Notes under the pieces: generated by a model
The model's input: the letters and a program-made list of their open reading frames with translations, nothing else
Databases searched by the model: none
What the model was told of the DNA's origin: nothing
Source: Piezodorus guildinii
Lineage: Eukaryota > Arthropoda > Insecta > Hemiptera > Pentatomidae
Assembly: GCA_023052935.1 (NCBI GenBank)
Contig: CM041297.1
Coordinates: 6,128,280-6,192,279 of the forward strand
Length of the DNA stretch: 64,000 bases
Direction of reading: 5' to 3'
Shown: piece after piece, positions 1-8,927 of the stretch
Layout of the letters: the number at the start of each line of letters is the position of its first letter
How positions within the stretch are numbered: position 1 is the first letter of the stretch
Program-made: the position numbers and the translations under genes

Positions 1-315
1 AAGTTGTGCGAATTTAAAAAACAACTAAAGGAGAAAATTGAAAAAAATATTTTTTTAATGCAAATTTTTGATTTTGAACATAGCAACAATAATATACACT
101 TATAATATACCGTTGGAAAGCTAAAGATTTTAGAGGAAAAAAAAATTATCTAATACACAAGAGCTTGTAAAAGTTAATAAAGAGTGATGAAAAGCCGATA
201 AAACTAACTGATTCTTTAATAGTTTCACGTGTTTTTATCTTTATGTGTATTTGAAAATTCTTTCATTGATTTTAAAAATGGAGGTAAGTGAAAGTCGTGT
301 GTTGCCCGCACCAGA
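1..315 (-). mobile_element. Family E copy 1 (TCTGG-end half)
   Basis: Partial copy cut by the window edge. It ends with the diagnostic GGTAAGTGAAAGT, GTGTGTTGCCCGC and ACCAGA. The body matches the other copies ('gttggaaagctaaagattttag', read in short pieces). It faces copy 2 head to head across about 270 bp, so the two form a large inverted repeat. Confidence 0.85.
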
Positions 316-583
316 ATTTTAATCTTAAACATATGTTTATAGCAAAACTGAATATTATTCTTTAAACTTTTCCTTCACTTAGCTTAATTTTAACTCAAAA
401 TTCGAGTATTTGCCCAACACTGATTGATAAATACAATAATGAAATAAGTTTATGCTCTATTAGTAACTTATTATTACCTTTCACGACTTAGTATATAAAA
501 TAACATTTTTCTAAAATCTTCAGCTTGTAAGCGGTACATTAAACATTTATTTTATTATTCTTATGTTCGTAAAAAAAAAAAAA
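316..583. other. AT-rich spacer between two head-to-head E copies
   Basis: No gene or repeat recognised. It is the loop between inverted E copies 1 and 2. Confidence 0.5.
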
Positions 584-1430
584 TCTGGTGCGGGCAACAC
601 ACGACTTTCACTTACCTCCATTTTTAAAATAAATTAGAGAATTTCAAAATATGAGTGAAATCATTAAAGAATAAATTAGATTAAATTTCAATAGAAACAT
701 CTGTTTTATTAAAAATCTAATATATTATTATCTAAAATAATCAGTTAGTTTTATCGGCTTTTCATCACTCTTTATTAACTTTTAAATGCTTGTGTATGAA
801 ATAATATTTTTTCTAAAATCTTTAGCTTTCCAACGGAATATCACACATGTATATTACTGTCCTTATGTTCAAAACCGAATAATTTCATTAAAAAAATATT
901 TTTTTCTCTTTTCTCCTTCAGTTGGGTATCGAATTCATTCAATTTTTATATTTACCTGTTTTTCATCAGTAGTAAAAAGATAATATAGTTATTTTCATTG
1001 AATCTACAAAATTAAAGGTACTTTAGAGAAAGAAAATTTAAAATATCGGCATTTAAGCCCTGTCAGACCATTTTAATCAGAATGAAACCTTATACTTAAA
1101 GTACTATCTAACCAGATATTAAAGTACATTAAATTTAACAACGATATAGCGAGTGTAATCAAAATCTTTAGAAACGTTTTTTAGAAAATCGAAAAAAGGT
1201 GCAAAATGCATAGTACAAAGTGGCTCTTCTGGTAAGCTCATTTTTTATGAAAAAGGTTTAGTAACGTCTCGGGCCTATATTTGAATTATATTATTAAAAT
1301 ATGAAATTTCAGTTTCATAGGGCTTACCGTTTCCGCCCGGGAGTTACCGCACACACACACCTTTTTGCGGGAATTCGAAAATTTTCAAGATCGCAATACT
1401 TTCTCTTACTATATATAGTAAGTGAAAGTA
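584..1430 (+). mobile_element. Family E copy 2, full length (non-autonomous Helentron-like)
   Basis: It starts TCTGGTGCGGGCAACACACG with subterminal ACTTTCACTTACC. It ends in a hairpin around TACTATATATAGTA followed by AGTGAAAGTA. The (CA)n tract is at about 1350. A 5' TC after an A, subterminal inverted repeats, an internal microsatellite and a 3' hairpin are the layout known for HINE/DINE-1 elements. That classification is inference. There is no coding capacity. Confidence 0.75.
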
Positions 1431-1699
1431 AAAATGTATCTAAAAATATTTTTCTCTTTCTCGTCTTGTTAGTTATGAAATTAATAACCGATTTTCGTTT
1501 CGTTGTTTCGATTCTAAATCTCTTGAAACGTAAGCCTCAAAATTTGAGGAGTATTTTTTTTTTTTTTTTTTTTTTTTTGATCGATTAAAGGTTCATTATT
1601 GAAAATAATAAACCAAAATTTTTACAAGAATTTGAAGTTATCGTTTAAAATCATCAGTGAAAACGCTCTGAACTCATTATGATAACTGTATCAAAGACA
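1431..1699. other. AT-rich, poly-T tract, nothing recognised
   Basis: A poly-T run lies at about 1555-1578. No coding or repeat match was seen. Confidence 0.4.
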
Positions 1700-2040
1700 T
1701 TTTAAGAGCTAACAGAGACAGGCAGGCTAGCAACGAGACCATGTGCTGGCTGCTACACCATCTGCTGGTCCCTGAGCTGTTGGTATTTCACACGGCCGAA
1801 GCACATGCACTCCAGCAGTCACCTGTTCCCATCTGCGGGGGTGCTTCTGCTATAAATAAGGTCGCTGGGAGGGAAAAAGTCGAGCCCGATGTCTCAGGTC
1901 TACTATCTGCTCGTAAACATGTCACTGGTCTGCGGTTAGTACTCTCTACCGCCAGGGATCCGAGGGCTAATTATATTTTATTGTTAGCTACTGTCCTCCT
2001 AATTTGGTCTTGTTCCTGCGATTTACCAGGCGGTTAGTGG
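1700..2040 (+). promoter_or_regulatory. GC-richer, promoter-like segment with TATAAATAAG
   Basis: This stretch is clearly richer in G+C than its surroundings. It has a TATA-like TATAAATAAG at 1851-1860. A 98-codon open frame (1741-2037) crosses it, but I recognise no domain. It may be an LTR, the 5' region of an element, or a fragment of a host promoter or exon. No LTR ends or PBS were found. Confidence 0.25.
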
Positions 2041-2071
2041 GAAACTAAAAAAAATTATAAATTTATTTATT

Positions 2072-2812
2072 ACTCGTCAAAGGAAAACTTTTTGAAAATG
2101 ATGATCAAGTGAAAAGTGCGTTTTCAGATTTTGTTTCACTTCAAAGCTAGAAATATTTACAAGGCGTTTGGGGAAAGGAGTGTTAATGAACGGACCATTC
2201 GCCGTTGGTTTGCTAAGTTTTCAGCTGGGGATACCGACTTGGAAAACTTGCCCCGAGGAAGACCTCCGTCCGTAATAGGCAACGATGTCCTCAAACATAC
2301 AGTAGAAGGAAACCCCTACCAAACAGTTAAAGGACTCTCAGCACAACTAAATGCAAGTGCATCTACCGTTTCCAGACATTTAAAGTGTATTGGGAAAGTA
2401 AAAAAGCTCGATGCATGGGTAACTCATGATCTCACTGAGCGGCAGCAATTGAAACGCCTTGAGACCTGCGTTTCTTTGCAATTGAAAGAACTGGGCTACG
2501 AAGTTCTTCCGCACCCACCATATTCTCCCGACTTGCCTCCAACAGATTACCACCTGTTTAAGAATTTAGACAACTTCGTCAAAGGAAATTTTTTTAAAAA
2601 TGATGATCAAGTGAAAAGTGCGTTTTCAGATTTTGTTTAACTTCAAAGCTCAGAGTTTTTCAGTTCGGGGAAAAAAAAAGTTGGTGTCACGTTGGGAAAA
2701 ATGTGTAGAAAAATAAGGTAAATACTTTGAATAAAGTTATCTTGTTTTCATATCGTATTTTTAATAAAAATCCTTAACCTTGAAAACGGACATTTCATGT
2801 GACACAACTCAA
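2072..2812 (+). mobile_element. Rearranged mariner element, copy M1
   Basis: The right end reads ACACAACTC-AA followed by TA (2813-2814), matching the CAACCCAA/TA end of the copy at 40.6 kb. The left part is abnormal. Positions 2072-2149 repeat the transposase C-terminal coding sequence (compare 2577-2650) and join directly to the N-terminal helix-turn-helix region at about 2150, sharing GCT at the junction. So it begins with its own tail. No left TIR was found. Confidence 0.8.
2116..2640 (+). pseudogene. Mariner transposase, internally deleted
   Basis: The family binds the element's terminal repeats and catalyses cut-and-paste at TA. Real homology starts at about residue 13. It includes helix-turn-helix motifs (NERTIRRWFAKFSAGDTDLE, then GRPPSV and ASTVSRHLK) and DLTERQQ. 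The frame then jumps to the C-terminal catalytic block (YSPDLPPTDYHLF, third Asp). The central region with the first two catalytic Asp residues is missing, so it cannot be active. The stop at 2638-2640 interrupts the last conserved segment (SLQSSEF), which continues afterwards out of frame. Confidence 0.85.
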
Positions 2813-2814
2813 TA

Positions 2815-3148
2815 CTATTTGGTATCTAATTTTAGGTACTGTACTGAAGAATATAACCTGTACAATACTTTAACAGCGGCAACACTGAATCGCCATAACC
2901 TCCCTTATTACAACATTACAAATTAAATGTTCATAAGCTTATAGCGCTTATAATAATTTTCTATTAATTTATACAACTTATTTTATTGCATATCAACTCT
3001 TTGAAAATCTTGCGCTTTCCGACGATTTATTATAAGTCTATATTACTATTTACAATTAAGTAATAATTGTTTGATACCGTGATCACAAATAATATAATAT
3101 TCTCTTCTAAATAAAAACTTAATTCAAATATATTTTACCATTGTGGAT
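2815..3148. other. AT-rich spacer with a faint E relic
   Basis: At about 3005-3060, 'ctttccgacg' and 'ctatattactat' resemble the E interior. Nothing else was recognised. Confidence 0.3.
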
Positions 3149-3288
3149 ATAATTAGTTGACCGTTGAGAATTACTGGAAGGAATTAGTCCGGGTGGCGGT
3201 CATTAAATGAAACAACTGAATAGTTTCAACTATTTTATTGTTTGCCAACGTTTCGACCCCCATTGTGGGTCATCATCAGAACGTCTGG
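3149..3288 (-). repeat. Hammerhead-type repeat C1 (Penelope-associated), truncated
   Basis: Reads on the minus strand as CTGATGA, stem GACCC, loop, GGGTC, GAAAC, GTTGGC. Downstream are the family's shared flanks (CATTTAATGACCGCC, CGGACTAATTCC). It is truncated just before CTGATGA, so stem I is lost. The same repeat recurs at 28.3, 29.6, 35.5 and 38.5 kb. Confidence 0.7.
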
Positions 3289-3315
3289 TAGGCGAGTGGA
3301 AACTGAGTATTTTTT

Positions 3316-3478
3316 ACTTTCATTTACCTATATATGAAATATATAGTAAGGGAAAGTATAGCATTTGTAAAAATTTTCGAATTCCAGTTTTTAACGGAAA
3401 TACACCTTTCAGGGCCCCCTGAGTCCAAATGACCAAGTCCATCAAAAAGGTCTCTCTTTGTTTGTGTGTGTGTGTATA
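3316..3478 (-). mobile_element. Family E copy 3 (hairpin end only)
   Basis: Starts ACTTTCATTTACC and TATATAGTAAGGGAAAGT, then GAATTCCAGTTTTTAACGG and the (TG)n tract. The rest of the element is missing. Confidence 0.75.
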
Positions 3479-3479
3479 T

Positions 3480-3720
3480 AATATATTACGGGTATGGTAT
3501 GGTAATATATTACGGGGTTAGGTGCTTCTGCTGTATAGTAGGAAATGAAGTACCTTTTGGAAGGATATGAAAGGATATAGTACGTTTTGGAAGGAAACGT
3601 TTTTAGTAATGAATGAAATTAAATGTGGATTTAGTACCTTTTTGGAATGAAATGCAATTTTTAAATACGGTTTTAAAGGATTTTTATGTTTTTATTTTTA
3701 TGTTATATATATTACTATGC
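3480..3720. repeat. Dispersed repeat D fragment
   Basis: Motifs such as AGTACCTTTTGGAA and AAAGGATTTTTATG recur at 8.3-8.5 kb and, diverged, at 59.8-60.1 kb. Nature unknown. Confidence 0.4.
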
Positions 3721-4092
3721 AATTACAATGCTCCCGACCCTGAAACGTACCTCACATTTAAAGTATATATAAAGAAATTGAGATGTGTCAGCCAATTAAG
3801 AGTTGCAAATCCAGAACATATTAGAATCTATGAAAAAAACTCAGAATTTTTGTTCAAGTCACAAGAAAGCTGTATATTATGCAGTCGATTTATCTACAAC
3901 AGCCTACATCACATTCTCTTTCACTGCCCGGCACACAATGAAAATAGACGACAATTTCTTCAAAACTTCATCTTAGAATCTTCGGACAAGCAAAGTATCC
4001 ATGCTATACTGAGTATCGATAGTGTAGATAAGTTACATAAAGTGTACTATTACATGATGACAGTTCAAAAAGTGCTCAATTCTTTATCCTAG
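3613..4092 (+). pseudogene. LINE ORF2 C-terminus with CCHC motif
   Basis: From about residue 40 this looks like the carboxy end of a non-LTR retrotransposon ORF2. It has a CCHC arrangement (CILC, nine residues, HILFHC) followed by PAHNENRRQF. This zinc-binding tail follows the RNase H region in many LINE clades. No RT motif is present, so it is a 5'-truncated insertion. The first 40 codons belong to repeat D. Clade not assigned. Confidence 0.65.
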
Positions 4093-4257
4093 AACATTTT
4101 CTATTCAGTGTTTATTTTTATTTTATCTTCAAAGTGATATTTTGCTTATTTATTGTTTCTGTTATAGCACCAGTAACTGTTTATTCTTTAATCTGTAATT
4201 TATTTTTGAATGTTAAATTGTTTTAGTAAATTTTCACTATTATTTTATTTATTTTTA

Positions 4258-4354
4258 AAGGATATGTATATAATTAGAAAGAAAAAATGATATGTATATA
4301 ACTAGAAATGATATGTATATAACTAGAAAATGATATGTATATAACTAGAAAGAA
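4258..4354. repeat. Tandem repeat, about 22-bp unit
   Basis: About four copies of a unit containing GATATGTATATAACTAGAAA, directly abutting the 5' end of the LINE fragment that starts at about 4353. Confidence 0.85.
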
Positions 4355-4915
4355 TGAAATCCAGGAAGAAATAAAGTCCCGGTTAAAGGTGGGAAATGCG
4401 TGTTATTATTCAGTTGCTAAGTTACTTAGTTCGCGGCTTCTATCTAAAAACTTCAAGGTTAGAATTTATAAAACTATTATTCTTCCAACGGTTCTTTACG
4501 GATGTGAAACGTAGCCGCTTACTTTGAAGGATGAACAACGGCTTAAGGTCTTCAAAAATAAGGTATTGCGTAAAATATTTGGTCCGAAGAGAGATGAGGC
4601 CACTGGGGAGTTTAGAAGGTTGCACAACGCGGAATTGCGGAACTTGTATCCTGTGAATATAATTGAGCTGATTGCATCGCGGAGACTCAAATGGGTGAGT
4701 AAAGTTGTTGGGCTCGATGACGAGCGGATTCCGAGAAGGTTAGTATTTGCTGATCCGACTGGTTGGCGTCCGAAAGGTAGGCCGAAGCGTAGATGGGAGG
4801 ATTGCGTTAAGGCTGATCTCGGGAGCTTGGGCTTGATTGGTGAACATTGGACGAGTCTGTGTAGGCAGAATTTGGTGGTATCGGCATCGAACCTTCGGGT
4901 TCGCTAAGCCTATTA
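4353..4915 (+). pseudogene. LINE (YGCET family) ORF2 3' fragment, copy Y1
   Basis: The C-terminal part of a reverse transcriptase ORF: IQEEIKSRLKVGNACYYSVA, KVRIYKTIILPTVLYGCET, RKIFGPKRDEATGEFRRLHN, GRPKRRWEDC, ending in SASNLRVR and a stop. One in-frame TAG falls where Trp is expected after YGCET. After the stop it runs AAGCCTATTATTATTATT, the family's (TTA)n tail. Related copies are at 21.2, 56.1 and 57.5 kb. All are 5'-truncated, so none is active. Confidence 0.8.
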
Positions 4916-4931
4916 TTATTATTTTTATTGC

Positions 4932-7184
4932 ACATTTTCTTGGTTTTACCAGAATATTTACCTACCCGGACCAAAGTCAAGGGCTAGGCAAAAAATACTA
5001 TACTATATTTAAAATTTTCTGATGATACTGGCTGTACCGAGGAGAACTGCTTTCTGTCCTTCTTCCAGAACCTTTTCGGGCAGTTTTAAGTTTTTAGTTG
5101 CTAAAATGGTGTCATCTGGAATGAGACCGTTGCATGAGATAATTATCGGATATACCTTGATTTGTTCCAGCTTATAGACTTGACGTAGTTCCTGGCACAA
5201 ATCTTGATATTTCCGTATTTTCTCAGCAATAGTTTTGTCGATATTGTCATCATTCGGGACAGCAATATCAATAATATAGCCGCATTTTACATTTAGATCC
5301 ATAACCACTATGTCCGCTTGTTGTTTAATATCATGTGATCGGTAATAATGGAACGATCCCAGTATATTGTTTTTTTTCCACCTGAGAGTACCTGTTTTGG
5401 TTCGTATCGGTAATAAGGAACCTCGTCTGCTATCATTTGGTATGATAATGCCAGCGATTGGTGAAAAAATTTTGCCAAGTTATTATGCCTCATAAGGTAT
5501 TCTCTCCCTGCCAATGCCTGACACCCAGATGATACATGTTGGATAGACTCTATAGCCGTTTTACAAAGACGACATCGTTCACTTATATTCTCCCCACAAA
5601 TGTATTTCCTATAAGCATTGGTTGAAATCACTTGATCTTGTATGGCCAAAATAAATCCTTCTGTTTCGGGAAACAAGTGACCTTTTTTAAGCCAGAAGGT
5701 AGAAGCTTCCCAATTTACTCCTGATTGGGACATAGAGTTGTGAAATCGACCATGTAGTGACTTACTTTTCCAATTTTCAATCAGAGTTTCTTCGGTAGGT
5801 CCCTCTTTATGCTCTTCTGAATTGAGGTTTAGAGCCGTGTATCCAATGTCTAACGCTTTTATTGCAGACCATATTGGAGAATCATTATCTAGAAAACTGC
5901 GTCTTAAATTGTTTTCTTGCTCTCTGCAGCTTCTCAACAGACAAACGAGTCCCCTTCCACCTTGCTTACGTGGTGGGTACATTCTTTCTATTGATGATTT
6001 GGGATGTCGTTTTCTTTCTGACGTAAACAGGACTCTAACTAAACGATCCATTTCTTCAAGTTCCGTATTAGACCATTCTAAAACTCCAAAAGTGTAAGTC
6101 AGTACTGGAATAGCCCATGTATTTATTGCTTTTACTAGATTTCCAGCTGACAAATACGTTCTGAGAATTTTTTTTACTCGCATTTTGAACTCATCTTTAA
6201 AATGATCTTTATTATTCTTCGTGAATTTCAAAATTTGGCCAAATCCTAAGTATTTATAACAGTCCGAATCGCTTAATTGTTTTATTGTTTCATTATTGAT
6301 AAGCTCCACGTCTGCTTTGTTTGTCACCACTCCTCTTTTAACATGAATTGCAGCACACTTCTCTATTCCGAAAGTCATAGACTCAACCATATGAATCATG
6401 TTTTTCAGCTCTTTGTCACCTCTTGCATACAATTTTAAATCATCCATGTAAAGAGCATGAGAGATTAAAGTTCCACTATTATTAATTTTGTAACCCATTA
6501 CAGAATTATTCAATAATTCACTAAGAGGATTTAAAGCCAGACAGAACAACAATGGACTTAACGAGTCACCTTGAAATATTCCTCTGTCTATTGGTATGCA
6601 CAATTTGGAACTTCTAAGGTTAGGTAAGTGCAACTTCACCTTCCACGTTTTCATTAGACGCTATAATAAATCTATAATATTACGATCTACTTTGTAGATG
6701 TTTAATACTTCTATTAGCCATCCATGTGGGACAGAGTCATACGCCTTTTGATAGTCTATCCAGGCTATAGATGCGTTTCGTTTTTTCTTTGCTATTTGGG
6801 ATGTTATGAACGAGTCTATTACTAATAGTTCTTTGCATCCTTTGGCATTTTTCTTACACCCTAGTTGTTCCTTTGTGATGATATCATACTTGTCGATATG
6901 ATCTGATAATTTACAACTGATCATAGATGATAGTAGTTTATAAACCCCGTTTAAGCAGGTGATAGGTCGAAAATCTTTAGGAGCAAGCTGATTCTTAGCC
7001 GATTTAGGGATTAAATAAGTTATACCCTTACAGAAGTCTTCTGGTGGAGCAATGGTATTGGCCAGCAGTTTTTGATAATAGGAAGCTAATAATTTATGGG
7101 CACTAGTAAAGTATTTTAACCAATAATTATGAATTTTATCAGGGCCAGGTGATTTCCAATTTTTCATTCTTTTAACTGATAACT
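4932..7184 (-). mobile_element. Dong/R4-like non-LTR retrotransposon, 5'-truncated
   Basis: Minus-strand LINE with RT, CCHC and a restriction-like endonuclease at the C-terminus. Both edges lie in TTA/TAA repeats: (TTA)n at 7184-7212 on its 5' side, and TATTATTATTATTTTTATT at 4912-4930 on its 3' side. The latter is the tail of LINE copy Y1. Dong of Bombyx is known to sit in (TAA)n, which fits. N-terminal sequence is missing, so it is 5'-truncated. The 3' UTR is about 80 bp. Confidence 0.75.
5009..7178 (-). pseudogene. Dong/R4-type ORF: reverse transcriptase plus restriction-like endonuclease
   Basis: Order on the minus strand: RT entry (NWKSPGPDKIHNYWLKYF, FRPITCLNGVYKLL), first catalytic Asp in IAWIDYQKAYDSVPHGW, FQGDSLSPLLF, then the YMDD active site (HALYMDDLKLYA). 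A thumb follows, then CCHC (CRLC, seven residues, HVSSGC). The PD-(D/E)xK endonuclease comes last (PDIVVMD, then IIDIAVPND and YPIIISCNG). Two lesions are seen: an in-frame TAG at 6661-6663 just upstream of the QGDSLSP block, and a 1-nt loss near 5313 within the codons for the PD motif. All three open blocks are otherwise colinear. The RT starts mid-domain and the N-terminal DNA-binding part is absent. R2/R4 clade by domain order; R4/Dong by target context. Confidence 0.8.
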
Positions 7185-7212
7185 TTATTATTATTATTAT
7201 TATTATTATTAT
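7184..7212. repeat. (TTA)n microsatellite at the 5' junction of the Dong-like element
   Basis: About nine TTA units directly at the truncation point of the LINE. Confidence 0.9.
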
Positions 7213-7549
7213 GTATTTTAAAGTTCTAAAACCATAATGAAAATGACTGAATGAAAAAAAGAACTTTATTCTGGGACTAAGTTCCTTGAGAATAAATAAT
7301 ACACATGTACAAAAAAAATAATGATTACAACTGGCCAAAAAACACAAAAAAAACTAATTATATTAATGATTACAAAAATTATTTACAATTATTTTAATTG
7401 ATGAAAAGAGAGAGAAATGAAAAATATAAATTTTAAAAAAATATAGTAATATCTAAATGTAATATAGAACTAACAAACCAACAAAAAAAACATTAGAATA
7501 ATTGAAAATAAATTTTACTATCATTTATGGTATGAAGTGTAGACATTTC
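7213..7549. other. AT-rich, probable LINE 3' region, nothing coding
   Basis: Lies downstream (minus strand) of the RT fragment at 7.55-8.23 kb, so it may be its 3' UTR. No motif identified. Confidence 0.35.
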
Positions 7550-8234
7550 TCACATCACTTTAATCGCTGTACTGAAATTAGTTGGCATCTGATTGGGAAG
7601 CAAGAAGGTGTTTAAAAAAGAGAGATTTGAAAGAAGGTTGGGAAGGAGCATGACGGATGTGTGATGGGATAGTATTCCGTAAGAAAGTGGACCGGGCTAA
7701 GAAGGAAAATTCATATTTTTTGATTCTATGGGAAGGCGTATAGAGGTCGGAAAGACGGGATCTGGTTTCCTGAGTATGGATTGTGGATTTAAATTGCAGG
7801 AGACTATAGATGTAAGAGGGGCGGTGGGAGCGAATGACTTAATAGAGAAAGGAACCAAGGAAATATTGCCTTCGAATCGAGGGAAATAGCCAATTTGACT
7901 CATCATAGAGGTGGGACACATGTGACCGTCTAGAGGTACCGAAGACAAATCTTAAGAAACAGTTCATGACTCGTTTCAATCTGCCCTCAAGCTACCTCGA
8001 GAGCCAACCATATACCGCACAACTATAGTCAAAATGGGGGAAAATAAGAGAGGATACAAGGAGCTTCCGGGAGGATTGTGGGAGAAGGTGACGGGACCGC
8101 TGAAATAGTTTTAGTGTGCTGATCGATCTTTTGGAAATTTGGACAATATGGGGTTTCCAGGACAAGTTTTGATCAAGGATTACGCCAAGGTTTTTGACGG
8201 AGGAGGTAAAGGTAATATTGTAATTTATAGCCAA
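7550..8234 (-). pseudogene. LINE reverse transcriptase C-terminal fragment
   Basis: Minus-strand RT thumb and tail: SSVKNLGVILDQNLSW, then KLLVSSLIFPHFDYSCAVYG, continuing past a frame change with SHVSHLYDESNWLFPS and RLSDLYTPSHRIKKYEFSFL. This pattern belongs to non-LTR ORF2 proteins of a clade distinct from the Jockey element next door. The catalytic core is absent and at least one stop lies in the downstream part. A short (TTCTA)n tract marks the upstream edge at about 8283-8297. Confidence 0.7.
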
Positions 8235-8299
8235 GCTAGGCTCTATTTGTATGGGGAAGCCCCAAAGACAAATAAAATTTCTATTCTATTCTATTCTAA

Positions 8300-8588
8300 A
8301 GGATTTTTATGTTTTTTAGATAAAATCAGATGACGGATCTAGATAAAACTAAATCATCAGAATACAAATATGTCAAAACATAAATTTCGAAAAAAATGTC
8401 CTTTAGTACCTTTTGGAAATCAACGTCTCAATTCATAAACTTCAGTCCAAGATGTTCCTCTATAGAAGATAGCTGTATCTTCAGCGAAGAGAATTATTCT
8501 ACCAAATGCTGACACGAAAAAAACAATATTAAACTGTAATAACCACAATTTTGTTTTTGATATCCAGTTATGAGTAAAAATCCTTTCT
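8300..8588. repeat. Dispersed repeat D fragment
   Basis: Shares AAAGGATTTTTATG with 3.69 kb and an AATCAGATGA/GAATACAAAT-like stretch with 60.1 kb. This is the target into which the full-length Jockey element inserted. Confidence 0.4.
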
Positions 8589-8602
8589 ATATTTCAATCT
8601 TC

Positions 8603-8927
8603 GATAGAATCAGCTGATGCGCTCGATGATAACAGTCATACGTTACATCGTCTCTCAGATTTTTGCTTTTTTCAGTAGAAATTCGCTTGAATTCAGTCTG
8701 GAGAACATCACTACACCTCAGGAATACTACGGCAGTGAATATTGGAGAAGTTTCGGTAAGCAAAGTTATAATTTACTTTGTACAATCACGAAAAAGTGAA
8801 AGGAGGGTCACTGATCAGCTGATTGCCGCTAGCTCGGCAAGCTCGGGCTTGCTTTTCGTTAACTTATCTTTCTTTTATCTTTAATTCTTATCTCATTATT
8901 TATTTATTATTATTATTTTCTTAATCA
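8603..8927 (+). promoter_or_regulatory. 5' UTR / presumed internal promoter of the Jockey-type LINE
   Basis: It begins directly after the TSD with GATAGAATCAGCTGATGCGC. Full-length Jockey-clade elements carry internal Pol II promoters here; that role is family knowledge, not visible in the bases. There is no TATA box at the expected distance. Confidence 0.55.

Noticed and set aside
5822..6097. Plus-strand 91-codon open frame
   Set aside because: Antisense shadow of the Dong/R4-like ORF.
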